A DNA stretch of 64,000 bases from Norana najaformis (Eukaryota; Annelida; Clitellata; Crassiclitellata; Hormogastridae). The stretch spans positions 2,388,572 through 2,452,571 of the forward strand of contig OZ029920.1 of assembly GCA_964023275.1 (NCBI GenBank), read 5' to 3'. A program made the translations under genes and the position numbers. Positions 11,956-22,710 of the stretch are shown piece by piece (position 1 is the first letter of the stretch; each line of letters opens with the position of its first letter). The notes under the pieces are model-generated. The model worked only from the letters and a program-made list of their open reading frames with translations. It was not told where the DNA came from and ran no database searches.

Positions 11956-12303
11956 CTGTCTTCTCCTCTTCTTCTTCTTCTCTTCCGTCAGGCGACGATG
12001 CCGACGATGAGGTCTGAACAAAATGTCTGCACTTTGCTCTATCCTTGATTGTGTGTATGGCGGTTCTCATGTCCAGTCCCTTGGTTTCCAGTCTTCATTC
12101 ACATCGTCCATCCATTTCTTGGACTGTCTTCCTCGGCTCCGTGTTCTTTCCACATGGCTATAGAGTGCCCTGGCTGGTAATCTTCCACTGTCCATCCTTG
12201 TTACATGCTCAAACCAAGTCAGTCTTCTTTCTCTAATCCTGTCCTCCAATGTCTTCCTCTGTCCCAGCTCCTCTCTAGTCTGTAGTCTAGCCAAATCTAG
12301 CAT
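11955..12303 (-). pseudogene. Non-LTR retrotransposon fragment, reverse-transcriptase C-terminal tail, frameshifted
   Basis: On the minus strand from 12303 the frame reads RIRERRLTWFEHVTRMD, then SRGRQSKKWMDDVNEDWK. This matches the typical post-RT tail of LINE-type polyproteins. After DWT the frame hits a stop; the continuation (RTAIHTIKDRAKCRHFV, ending SPDGRE) is in another frame, so there is a frameshift near 12,070. The upstream RT is absent and the fragment abuts the CTAGT repeat at its 5' side. Dead copy. Confidence 0.7.
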
Positions 12304-13015
12304 AGTGTGTAATGTGTCTAGTCTGTAGTTTAGCCTAGTCTAGCATAGTGTGCCCAAACAGCTAAATTTTCTTGGGCACACAGCTGGCTCGCAATGTAGG
12401 CTACAACCGGTAACAACTGGTGACCAGCTAAGCGCCCAAACTAGATTCAACGAACGCAGTTGTCAGTCTAGTCTGTTGTAGTGAATTCTAGTCTCGTCTA
12501 TTCTATTCTAGTCTAGTGTGATCTAGCTCAGTTTTTATACCACCAACTGCGGCTCTCTAGTGTAGTCTTTCCTAATCTAGTCTAGTCTAGTCTAGTATAT
12601 TCTAGTCTAGTGTAGTCTATTCTATTCTATTCCATTCCATTCTATTCCAATCTATTCCATTCTATTCCATTCTATTCTCTTCTAGTCTAGTGTGATCTAG
12701 CTCAGTGTTTATACCACCAACTGCGGCTCTCTAGTGTAGTCATTCCTAATCTAGTCTAGTCTAGTCTAGTATATTCTAGTCTAGTGTAGTCTATTCTATT
12801 CTATTCCATTCCATTCCATTCTATTCCATTCCATTCCATTCTATTCCATTCTATTCCATTCTATTCCATTCTATTCCATTCTATTCCATTCTATTCCATT
12901 CTATTCCATTCTATTCCATTCTATTCCATTCTATTCCATTCTATTCCATTCTATTCCATTCTATTCCATTCTAGTCTATTCTAGTCTAGTCTTATCAGGT
13001 CTAGTCTAGTCTAGT
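12290..13015. repeat. CTAGT and CATTCTATTC pentamer/decamer satellite
   Basis: (CTAGT)n merges into (CATTCTATTC)n. A ~172-bp block (CTCAGTTTTTATACCACCAACTGCGG...) is duplicated at about 12,530 and 12,702. Fourteen or so regular CTATTCCATT units follow at 12,830-12,970. Confidence 0.9.
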
Positions 13016-13239
13016 CCCATTCAAACGGACAGCGGTGTTGCAGGATATCACCCGATTAATTCACTAAAATTAAGCAGGGACGTGGCCATAAAATCGCTAT
13101 AGAAAACTTTCAACATCTACAAGCACATAGTACCTTTAAAACGGGCAGTGGTGGTGAAGGAATTCTTCCAGTTAATTCATTGAAACATGAGCAGAGTCGA
13201 GGCAATGCGGTCGCTAAAGGAAAACTTGTACATTTACAT

Positions 13240-13425
13240 TCATCTGTCGTTTGACAATCTCCCTCTTCTGCCAGTTCACTCTCTCTTCCCCATATTGCCA
13301 TTCTTTCTACACACAGCTTTTCTTCCTTCCAGTCTCTTCCAATCCGTCACGGTCCACTGAACACAGACTTACGCACGCTGCTGCTTCTCTCATTGTCAGC
13401 AAGCACACAACAGTTCATTTTGGAC
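13240..13425. other. Unassigned sequence
   Basis: Pyrimidine-rich (TCTCCCTCTTCTGCC, TTTTCTTCCTTCCAG). It could end in a splice acceptor at about 13,332 but no exon follows convincingly. Confidence 0.3.
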
Positions 13426-13557
13426 AACCCCACTGATTTGACGCAGCGCTCATGAATAAGCTGGTGTCTTGCGCTTAGCTTTTAAGTAGCGCTTTGGCTA
13501 TTTCGAGTTTACGATACGATTTCATGAAACAGGGTTTTGTCAGAGTTATAGTTCAGT

Positions 13558-13940
13558 AGTATTAAAATCAATATTCGATCAGTACTTGATCAACAGCCGA
13601 TCCGTTATCAATCATTGTTCAATCATTAATCAGTCGTTCGACCAACTCAGTCAGTACACAAGAGGTTCGAGTGAAGGCGAAATGACAGTCAATCACTGGA
13701 GACAATCAATCAATCAGAATTAAATATATCAGTCATCGATGTAAGAGAGTGACATACTCATGCACTAGTGTGTGTATGTATGTATTATGTATGTATGTAT
13801 GTATGTATGTATGTATGTATATGAGTATGCATCTAGTTATTTCTATGTCTCCAATTAGATACCTCATAAAAATCAATATTAGATCAGTACTTAATCAATA
13901 TCCAATCCGTTATCAATCACTGTTCAATCGTTAGTCAGAG
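13558..13940. repeat. 80-bp direct repeat flanking a GTAT microsatellite
   Basis: AAAATCAATATTCGATCAGTACTTGATCAA...CAATC at 13,563-13,635 recurs at 13,868-13,935; between them (GTAT)n at 13,771-13,822. Confidence 0.75.
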
Positions 13941-14755
13941 TGGCACGGTAATGGGAATGCGGTAACACCGCGGTTACCGCGGATTTTACTGAGGTAGTTG
14001 TGTTAGAAGCGACGGTAACACCGTGGGGATGGAATAGAGGCTTGCTATAATGCCATGGGGATGGAAATACGAGCACGTTAATTGGGTATGTGGCGAAGGT
14101 CTCCGTTGGTAGTCTCACGCAGGCACGTAAACCCCGACCCACGAACTCTCCCGTCCACGATCGACATACTGCGGCATAGATGAAGATAACCACGACGACG
14201 ATGATGTTAAAGACAACGACTACACTGATGAATAGTTCCAAAAACAAACCCAGAAGCACAACAACACCCCGATGAGCAGAAACTAACGACATCTACTTAC
14301 CCATGCACACCCTCCGCCCAGCCAGCGTTCGACCACCGAGTAATCGGCAAAAATCGAACGCTAGCAGTGCGCTATATCAATCAATAACATCGTCAATAGC
14401 AGGGAACCAGAACAGCGAGCCAAAGACACACAGCCGCGAACGGACGAATCCCTTACCTCGGATGCACGGCTAACCTTCTTCATCTGACGATACATTGGCG
14501 ATAATATTCGTCTGTGTATTTACGACGCAATTTAACGATAAAACATTAATATCCACAGTTTGCGATAACCAGTTAGACGTGAAACAAGCTCATTCGACCG
14601 AAAACCATCTAGAATTGCATCGCAAAACAGATAGTTTTGAGCAAATACTACTTAGGAACGACCAGACTGCATGACGCTTGTGTTCGGCGCAGTGCATTAA
14701 TGGACGAGCCTTGCAGCGCACGAGCTACAACGTTGACATTCGTCTGCTCAGTAAT
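13940..14755. other. Unassigned low-repeat sequence
   Basis: Higher GC than its surroundings; GTAACACCG motif occurs twice near 13,965 and 14,015. No exon I can defend. Confidence 0.4.
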
Positions 14756-14759
14756 GGCA

Positions 14760-15232
14760 GCCGTACATCCCAGAATGCACTGCGCAAAACTGCTGTCGTT
14801 AATACCAGAATGCACTGCGCAACGTTTCCGCGTTTTAGGCAACCAAAATCAAGGGAGTAACTGTGAGGCCCTTTAGGTAACAAAAACTTGTGTTACAGAG
14901 TACACTGCGCAAAATTTCCATCTTGTGTACCAGAATGCACTGCGCAAAATTTTCGTCTTGTGTACCAAAACGCATTGGGCAAAATTTCTGCCGTGTAAAC
15001 CAAAATGCATTGCTCAAAATTGCTGCCGTATGTACCAAAATGCACTGCGCAAAATTGCTGCCGTATGTACCAGAATGCACTGCGCAAAATTGTTGCCGTA
15101 TGTACCAGAATGCACCACGCAAAATTGCTGGCATATGTACCAGAATGCACTGCGCAAAAATTGCTGCCGTGTGTACCAGAATTCACTGCGCAAAATTGCT
15201 GCCGCGTGTACCAGAATGCACTGCGCCTTCAT
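14760..15232 (+). repeat. 36-bp minisatellite
   Basis: Unit TGCACTGCGCAAAATTGCTGCCGT plus ATGTACCAGAA, about twelve copies, nine contiguous from 14,895 on. Because 36 is a multiple of three, all frames of both strands stay open; the resulting long frames are not genes. Confidence 0.9.
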
Positions 15233-15298
15233 TGTTAACTCAGTGTTATGTGGTCGGCAGATATTTGGCCATCTTGTATACTTCATATGCGTCATAAA

Positions 15299-15671
<373 letters not shown>

Positions 15672-15685
15672 ATGCGTCATAAAAT

Positions 15686-16110
15686 ACACGTTTATATTAA
15701 CATATATAATGTACTTACATACGTGGATGTATATATAAATACATAATTATATAAATGCATGTGGACACTTGGCTGATTGTGTGTATTATTATTTATGACT
15801 GTACACACTTGTCTTGTCATTGACGTCTAGTCCGATTATCGCGTAACCTTTGGTCTTTTAAGGCCTCAATTCATCATAAATGAGCCTCACTTGAAGTTTA
15901 GCTTCTTAGACCTCTGCATCCATACGGGCCTAAACATTTTTGTCAGTCTTGTTAATGGTTGCATAGGGATATGTAATAAGGCTTCTTTAGTTTAAAATTT
16001 AATTTACTAAGCTATTTACACGCGTTACATGACTCGCGTATAATAACAAGACATGTAAATGTAAATGTGCATATTTTTCTATAGCGATCGTAAGGCCTCG
16101 ACCTTCTTGC
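15686..16110. other. Unassigned AT-rich sequence
   Basis: ATAT/ATGTA-rich start, otherwise nothing recognisable. Confidence 0.4.
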
Positions 16111-16300
16111 ACATTTTTCAATGAACTTATTGGGTGAGATCCTTTAGCACAGTTGCCTTTTTGAATGGGCACCACGCCATTTAAGGTCCCAGTCTACGAA
16201 CCGTGGTAGCCCGAGATTAAAATCTCTGTAATAAGCCACGATCGGGTTGCGAACTGGGGATGCTCACGCACAGAGGCTCCTTGGCGTATGCGTTTACAGA
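16110..16300 (-). repeat. SINE-E copy
   Basis: Minus strand: CCTCTGTGCGTGAGCATCCCCAGTTCGCAACCCG, then GATTTTAATCTCGGGCTACCACGG, then CCCATTCAAAAAGGC. Confidence 0.6.
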
Positions 16301-16301
16301 T

Positions 16302-16760
16302 GTAGCTAACTAGGCCAGTTGAGATACCATGGCGACGATAGTGACGTCAATGTGTGTCAGGTCAAGTGAGGCGCCTTGACTTTCGCTTTAACCAATGTAG
16401 CTAACTAGGCTAGTTGAGATAGCATGTAGCATGGCGACGATTGTGACGTCAATGTGTGTCAGGTCAAGTGAGGCGCCTTGACATTCGCTTTAACCAATGT
16501 AGCTAACTAGGCTAGTTGAGATAGCATGTAGCATGGCGACGATTGTGACGTCAATGAGTGTAAGGTCAAGTGAGGCGCCTTGACTTTTGCTTTAAATAAT
16601 GTAGCTAACTAGGCCAGCAAAGATACCATGGCGACGATTGTGACGTCAATGAGTGTAAGGTCAAGTGAGGCGCCTTGACTTTTGCTTTAAATAATGTAGC
16701 TAACTAGGCCAGCTAAGATACCATGGCGACGATTGTGACGTTAATATGTGTCAGGTGACT
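16302..16760 (+). repeat. Five-copy tandem repeat of 95-102 bp
   Basis: Starts GTAGCTAACTAGG at 16302, 16397, 16499, 16601 and 16696. The unit contains CATGGCGACGATTGTGACGTCAATG and AAGTGAGGCGCCTTGAC. Copies 2-3 carry a 7-bp extra (AGCATGT) absent in 1, 4 and 5. Confidence 0.9.
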
Positions 16761-17400
16761 ATGACCAACAGAAGGTGACAAAAAACGGCTGGAAAAAGGA
16801 ACCAAAACAGCACCAAAGAATCAACGATAACTAATCAAGAGACTGGCAAGAAATACACGGTCACCTAGGACCAACAACAGAAATCCAGTTTTAATCAAAA
16901 TTTGTGTAGCTGCTGTCTAACGACGCTGTGTCATAGCGTTGATGATTAGCGTCACTCTCCTCGTTTTTCCAGGCTTTGGACTGGCACCCAGGAACACGGC
17001 AATGAGGAGATTGAGCTAAAACTAAACACCACAACGTTATATATGGTCGCCATCCCGCCAAAACGTAAAGAAGACGTACAACGCATAGCAACTTAACCCA
17101 TTGCGTCGTATCAAATACACATTGCTTGTAACAGCGTATTCATACTATATTTTTGCATCTATGTGTGTGTGTAAATATACGAATTTTTGTGTAGTGCTTT
17201 TAAAAAGCTGTCAGAGGCGTGACAAGCAGTTCAGATATATTTATATATGAGAAAATGCTCGATGATATGACATTTTAATAAATCTCTATATTCGTAAAAT
17301 GCTCGTCCGTTGTGTGCGTATTATGTGAAGTTCAAAGGTGTTTAGCTATCAGTGTAGATAACAATGGACACCAGCAGGATGATAAATGTTCGTATACAAA
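16760..17400. other. Mostly unassigned, with a degenerate R1 repeat
   Basis: 16,915-17,015 resembles R1 in minus orientation (CTCCTCGTTTTTCCAGGCTTTGGACTGGCAC). The rest is AT-rich. Confidence 0.4.
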
Positions 17401-17540
17401 ATGTATGTATGTACGTATGTATGTATGTATGCATGCATGTATGTATTTGTGTATGTGTGTTTTGTATGCACGTTTGTATGTAGGCCTATGTATTTTTTTG
17501 AATACATGTATGTATGCATGTACAGCTGTATGTAACTATG

Positions 17541-17572
<32 letters not shown>

Positions 17573-17985
17573 AATGTATGTATGAATGAATGTATGTGTG
17601 TATTTATGTATATGTGTATGTATACATGTATGTATTTATATGTATATACTTGCATACATTAATATGTATGCATGTATGTATGTAGATATGTATGTATGTA
17701 TGCATGTATGTATGTATGTATGTATGTATGTATGTATGCATGTAAGTGTGTATTTATGTATATGTGTATGTATACATGTATATATATATATCTATGTATA
17801 ACATGCATACATTCATATGTATGCATGTATGTATGTAGATATGTATGTATGCATGCATGTATGTATGTATGTATGTATATATGTATGCATGTATGTATGT
17901 ATGAAAGTATGTATGTATGTATGTATGTATGTATGTATATATGTATGTATGTATGTGTATATGTATATATGAATGTATGTACATA
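17400..17985. repeat. (ATGT)n microsatellite with ~150-bp higher-order duplication
   Basis: TGTGTATTTATGTATATGTGTATGTATACATGTAT recurs at about 17,598 and 17,748, each followed by a similar CATACATT..ATATGTATGCATGTATGTATGTAGATATG block. The unit of about 150 bp is duplicated. Confidence 0.9.
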
Positions 17986-18121
17986 AATCCCTGCTGATTT
18001 ATGTTCCTCGTTTCTGTCGACAGTTGGAAATGAAAAGCTTTCATTACTGAGGCGACGTCTGGCAGAAGATGGCGCACACATCAGGCGAATGACGCTGACA
18101 TATCTCTTCGTTAATATATAA

Positions 18122-18255
18122 CACTGGCCAACAGAAAAAAAAATTTTTCTTGTTGCCTTCGGTTTTAGACCTGTTCTTGGGGTAATTTTGGGCGCTGATT
18201 CAGAAAATGTCATTGGATTGAGTGCATCAGGTCTAGTTTCTCAGATATCGTCGAT
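18122..18255 (+). repeat. Left terminal inverted repeat of the 2.6-kb transposon
   Basis: Starts CACTGGCCAACA. The outer 12 bases match the right end perfectly; the inner part is degenerate, with an A-run/T-run (GAAAAAAAAATTTTTC) missing from the right end. Confidence 0.75.
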
Positions 18256-18740
18256 TTTGTAAAGAAAACCCAGTCCACTCTTTAAACGATGTCTTTGACA
18301 AAACTAAAATGTCATAATAAGCTTTATTTATGGCTAATTATAATTCTTGCTGATTCATATAATGCCTACATCCTTATAATGTAAAATCAGCATATCTTGC
18401 CGCGTGCTGAGATATTGCTGATTCAACGAAATAACTATTCCGTAGCCTACAGCTTACTCAGCACTAAATTCATGGCCTCATTTAGAATTTATTTGTGCTT
18501 ATACAGCGTTTCATGGTTTCGAACTATGTAAATAGATTATGCTGAAGTCAGCATTTATAGCCTATATAAACCGCCTCCTGAAAGCTAGAGCAGCCGCAGT
18601 CGTCTTAGGGCATATTAAGAGTTGGTCGCAAGAACAATCTGTGAATGTGAACATTAAATAACTACATGTTCTTACTATTTTTTAGGTTAGTCACTTAATT
18701 CCTCAGATGCGAACATCCTTAAGGTTATTGTTACTTCCAG

Positions 18741-20430
18741 ACGGAGCTGCATTAACCATCCAGACATATTCTGCTACATTTGTGGGGAATACACACTAAA
18801 AGCAAACAGGAAACCGATTTTTGAGTTTGTAAAAAGAGCATATGTAGGTTATTTTGGTGTCAAACTTGGAGATCAAGATAAGCAATGGGCTCCTCATACA
18901 GTATGCAAAACCTGTATTGAACAATTGCGCCACTGGACAACTGGAAAGAGAAGCTGCCTGAAATTTGGTGTACCGATGGTTTGGAGGGAACAGATAAACC
19001 ACTTCGACGACTGTTACTTTTGTATGGTTAATATCATAGGCATCAATCGAAATAATCGTCACAAGTTGTCTTACCCTGATATACCTTCAGCCAGGAGACC
19101 TGTTCCGCATTCGGATATTGTACCAGTTCCACCTTTTCGCGAACTACCTCAGCTCTCAGACGATGACACTTGCATGTCCAATATCGGACAAGATGACGAA
19201 AGTGAAGAAAGTGGGGGCAGTGACAGTGATTTCCAATCAACTTCACACAGTGAACGTTTTGACCAAAAAGAGTTGAGTGATCTGATCAGGGACTTAAATC
19301 TTTCCAAAGAGTCCTCTGAATTGCTTGCGTCCAGACTAAAGGAAAAGAATGCACTTCAGCCTGGAACGAAGATTACAATTTATAGAAACAGAGAAAAGGA
19401 TTTGCTGCCATTCTTTACCGAAGACAACAACCTAGTATTCTGTAATGACATCAGCAACTTATTGAAGAAAATTGGTCTGTCGGATTACAGCCCAGATGAG
19501 TGGCGTCTTTTTATCGACAGTTCAAAACGTAGTCTGAAATGTGTGCTTTTAAATAACGGCAACAGATTTGGTTCTATTCCAATCGGTCACTCCACCAGGA
19601 TGAAAGAAGAGTACAATGCCATCTCTTTAGTACTGGAAAAGATAAAATACAAAGAACATCAATGGGTAATTTGTGTAGACTTGAAGATGGTAAATTTCCT
19701 CCTTGGTCAACAAAGTGGCTACACAAAGTATCCCTGCTTTTTGTGTCTTTGGGACCGTAGAGCCAAGCATGAACATTGGACAAGAAAAGATTGGCCTTCG
19801 AGGAAAGACATGGTGGTTGGAGCTCAAAATGTAATCAAGGAATCTTTGGTGGCACGAGATAGGATCATACTGCCACCACTACATATAAAGCTAGGCCTGA
19901 TGAAACAATTTGTCAGGGCTTTGAATAAAGAAGGTTCATGCTTCGAATACATAGTACACAAGTTACCAGGAATTACAATGGAAAAATTGAAGGCTGGAAT
20001 CTTCGATGGTCCACAGATCAGGCAACTTATGAATGACCCACTTTTCATACCATCAATGAATGAAATCGAATCTTGTGCCTGGTCTTCCTTTGTTCTTGTA
20101 ACTAAAAATTTTCTTGGCAACAAGAAGGCAGACAATTATGCACAACTAGTAGAGGATATGCTTCTTCATTTCAACAAGCTTGGCTGCAACATGAGCATTA
20201 AAGTCCATTATCTCCACAGTCACTTAGATCGCTTTCCAGAGAATCTTGGTGACTTCAGCGAAGAGCAAGGTGAAAGATTTCACCAAGACATCAAAACAAT
20301 GGAAAATCGATATCAAGGAAGATGGGATGCACACATGATGGCAGACTATTGCTGGAATATTATGCGCGATTGTTCCGGCAGATGCCACACTCGGAAATCG
20401 TACAAAAGGAGCTTCTTCGGTGTCGAATGA
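18741..20430 (+). CDS. Transposase-like protein of the 2.6-kb element (5' exon not found)
   Basis: One uninterrupted frame of about 560 codons ending TGA at 20428-20430. No in-frame ATG lies between the upstream stop (18688-18690) and the first conserved block. A good acceptor (TTATTGTTACTTCCAG, ending 18740) suggests the start is on a missing upstream exon; the first in-frame ATG in this exon is 18976. The N-terminus has cysteine pairs typical of a zinc-binding domain: CYIC (18772 on), VCKTC (18901 on) and CYFC (19012-19023). Then comes an acidic linker (DESEESGGSDSD). The core has FIDSS (Asp at 19516), VICVDLKMV (Asp at 19678), CFLC (19735-19746) and EEQGERFHQD (from 20260). This order fits a DDE/D RNase-H-type transposase with a C-x2-C insertion. 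The family looks like the 'uncharacterized' multicopy proteins seen in many invertebrates. A polyadenylation signal AATAAA lies at 20528-20533. Confidence 0.75.
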
Positions 20431-20527
20431 CTTGAAATTTTTATAACAAACTTGTTCTGTTTGGTATCATATAAGTATCATTTTCTTTTAAGTATTTGTA
20501 TTATTATGTTTATTTAGTGTATCACAT

Positions 20528-20533
20528 AATAAA
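20528..20533 (+). terminator. Polyadenylation signal AATAAA of the transposase gene
   Basis: Canonical hexamer 98 bp after the transposase stop codon and inside the transposon ends. Confidence 0.45.
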
Positions 20534-20599
20534 TTGAGCACTACATAATTATAGCTATAGCCTTATGTCTTATGGGCGAGCAGAGGCAAGGACTGGTAT

Positions 20600-20731
20600 A
20601 TGGCATAATGTTCTATATCTCGAAAACTAGACCTGCTGGGAGAAAACTGGTGCCTTTTCTGGAATCAGCAGGTCAAATATACCCAGAAACAGTTCTAACA
20701 TTTGAGGCAACAAATTATGTGTTGGCCAGTG
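20600..20731 (-). repeat. Right terminal inverted repeat of the 2.6-kb transposon
   Basis: Reverse complement begins CACTGGCCAACACATAATTT and matches the left end in blocks (TTGTTGCCT, CTGTT, GCTGATTCCAGAAAA, CAGGTCTAGTTTT). It lies immediately left of the ATATAA target duplication. Confidence 0.75.
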
Positions 20732-20737
20732 ATATAA

Positions 20738-20935
20738 TCCATGGCCTACAGAGTGTTGTTATTCACTGACTCTTTGCAACGGTCTCTGTGTTCTGGTTTT
20801 CAAACGGGCTTTGAAATACACACGTTTCTTATAACAACGCCGAACATCGACTGATGCCTTCAGAATTATTACAACGACGCTCTAGAAGCTACTTATTTGA
20901 ATTTATTTTATTTGATTTGTCTTTCTTTGTATCCG
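20738..20935. other. Short unassigned stretch with a repeat G fragment
   Basis: CGAACATCGACTGATGCCTTCAGAATTATTACAACGACGC is the end of repeat G (minus). Confidence 0.5.
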
Positions 20936-20939
20936 TCTC

Positions 20940-21170
20940 TGTCCCTCTGTTTCATTCGTTCGCTCGTTCGTTCGTTCAGTCAGTCAATCATTCGTTCGTT
21001 CGCTCGTTCGTTCGTTCGTTCAGTCAGTCAATCATTCGTTCGTTTATTCATTCATTCAGTCATTCGTTTATTCATTCATTCAGTCATTAGTTCGTTCATT
21101 CGTTTGTTCGTTCGTTCGTTCATTCAGTCATTCATTTGTTCAATCAGCCACTCATTCGTTCGTGAGATTT
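20940..21170. repeat. (TTCG/TTCA)n microsatellite
   Basis: TTCATTCGTTCGTTCAGTCA-type units; frames over it are artefacts. Confidence 0.9.
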
Positions 21171-21209
21171 TTCCCTTTTCTCTCTAAATCTATGGCGTCT
21201 GTTAGGCTG

Positions 21210-21344
21210 CCCGTCTCCCTCTCTCTCTCTCTCTCTCGCTTTCGCTCTTTCTATCTCGCTGTCTGTCTCTCTGTCTGTCTCTCTGTTCTCTCTCTCTGTC
21301 TGTCTCTCTGTCTCTGTCTGTATCTCTGTCTCTTCTCTGTCTGA

Positions 21345-21381
<37 letters not shown>

Positions 21382-21570
21382 CCTCTCTCTGTATAATATA
21401 TAAAATACATATTTATGTCTTTCACTCTGTATCACTATATCTATCGATCTTTGTATCTCTCTCTCCCTGTCTCTGTCTGTCTCTATGTCTTTCTATGTCC
21501 TTCTTTCATGTGCGTGCATCACACATGTATCTGCCATATATATATATATATATATATATTGAGATATTGC
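21210..21570. repeat. (CTCT/CTGT)n and (TA)n tracts
   Basis: Pyrimidine microsatellite 21,210-21,390 and 21,450-21,500; (TA)n 21,535-21,560. Confidence 0.85.
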
Positions 21571-21697
21571 AAGTGTGAAGTGATGATGAGTTCGTATGAT
21601 GGATCAGGTAACTGAATGTCAAATTCACGAAAACCAGGAGCAGTTGGAGCATTGTACTACATTCATCTGCAGAGTCCTGTATCCAATACAACCTGGG

Positions 21698-22070
21698 ACA
21701 CGGTTGCGATTGGTTAGAGCGATCGACTTGTATGTAGGTCACGGTAGCCGATTGGTAAGAGCGCTCGTCTTGTATGCAGGTCACGGTAGCCGATTGGTTA
21801 GAGCGCTTGACTTGTATGTAGGTCACGGTAGCCGATTGGTTAGAGCGCTCGACTTGTATGTAGGTCACGGTAGCCAATTGGTTAGAGCGCTCGACTTGTA
21901 TGTAGGTCACGGTAGCCGATTGGTTAGAGCGCTCGACTTGTAACGCAGAGAGTACTGGTTCGAGCCTCACCTGAAAAGGTTACTGTGTCGGGACCTTCAT
22001 TCACAATTGCTCAGCGCCATCGATTATTGGTAAGTCATTAGATAGTGGCGCTTCATAAATGTAGTAGTAA
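21698..22070 (+). repeat. tRNA-derived SINE-A with six-fold 42-bp duplication of its head
   Basis: The A-box-like TAGCCGATTGGTTAGAGCGCT repeats every 42 bp (starts about 21698, 21740, 21782, 21824, 21866, 21908). Only the last copy is followed by the B-box GGTTCGAGCC (about 21,957) and the body (GTTACTGTGTCGGGACCTTC ... CAGCGCCATCGATTATTGG). In the second duplication unit the same insertion (36,228-36,420) has only two head copies. Confidence 0.7.
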
Positions 22071-22079
22071 TAATAATGG

Positions 22080-22525
22080 AGGACTTGAAATCTATTCCGA
22101 TTGACGTTCAACGCCGTCCGTAGAGATTCAATTCCGAGAAAGAGTCAACGTTGGAACATTTAATCGTCGTTGACCCCAAGTAACGAGATCATATCTCTCT
22201 GTCTCTGTCTCTATCACTGTCTGTCTGACTGTCTGTCTGTCTGTCTCTCTCTGGCTCCCTCTCTCTCTCCTCTGGCGTTCTCTCATTGTCTTTCTAGCGA
22301 TTGTCCAACAATGTTATCATTACATCACATGCGTTTATTTTTTTTAATACGTTAAGGTAACGACGTCATAATATACCCAGAATTTACCTTGCTGCTATTT
22401 TATTTATTTCGTAATTTATTACGTCACTACCCATAACACTTTTCTGTTTGTTTTCTATTTTAAGATAATCGCCGAAGAATTGACAGTAAGCTTCACAAGG
22501 AGTTACGAATCGTTCCCGTTGTTGT
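22080..22525. other. Upstream block shared by both duplication units
   Basis: CCGATTGACGTTCAACGCCGTCC, CGTCGTTGACCCCAAGTAACGAGATC, then (CTGT)n. Counterpart 36,430-37,200. Shared tail contains TACGTCACTACCCATAA. May hold upstream regulatory DNA. Confidence 0.5.
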
Positions 22526-22710
22526 AATTTACTGCGATTAAATATAATTAAATAAAATCTCGAGAACACAGTCCACGTTTAACTATATGTCGAAGTTGCT
22601 TTCAAAGTTTAAAGGGTTTACAGCTGTCTGTGACAAGTTTTGACGGATTATTTTGTAAAGTGCGACGCGATCATTGGTTTCAATCTCAGTTGGTATTATA
22701 CTGAGCTGAG
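22525..22710 (+). promoter_or_regulatory. Conserved 5' flank / putative core promoter of ACSBG-like copy 1
   Basis: About 185 bp directly upstream of the ATG is almost unchanged in the second copy (37,210-37,402) while flanking simple repeats differ. It holds an inverted CCAAT (ATTGG, near 22,673) and an AT-rich stretch TTATTTTGTAA (near 22,647). Conservation between paralogues is the only real evidence; no transcription start can be placed. Confidence 0.4.

Larger units (their letters stand above)
18122..20731 (+). mobile_element. DNA transposon, about 2.6 kb, with long degenerate inverted ends and 6-bp target duplication
   Basis: The left end starts CACTGGCCAACA at 18122; the right end, read in reverse complement from 20731, starts with the same 12 bases. 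Similarity between the ends continues imperfectly for about 120-130 bp, with shared blocks such as TTGTTGCCT, GCTGATTC, CAGGTCTAGTTT and GAGATAT. The element is flanked by ATATAA at 18116-18121 and 20732-20737. Inside is one long transposase-like reading frame. Subterminal DNA repeats TGCTGA/TCAGCA several times (near 18,178, 18,349, 18,384, 18,405, 18,416, 18,540-18,555 and 20,660). The termini resemble CACTG-type ends, but I cannot assign a superfamily. Confidence 0.8.

Noticed and set aside
13924-14292. 122-codon minus-strand frame
   Set aside because: No domain, no splice context, starts inside a repeat.
21698-21970. tRNA gene cluster
   Set aside because: A-boxes repeat without anticodon stem or CCA-proximal acceptor pairing; only one B-box. 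It is a SINE head amplification.
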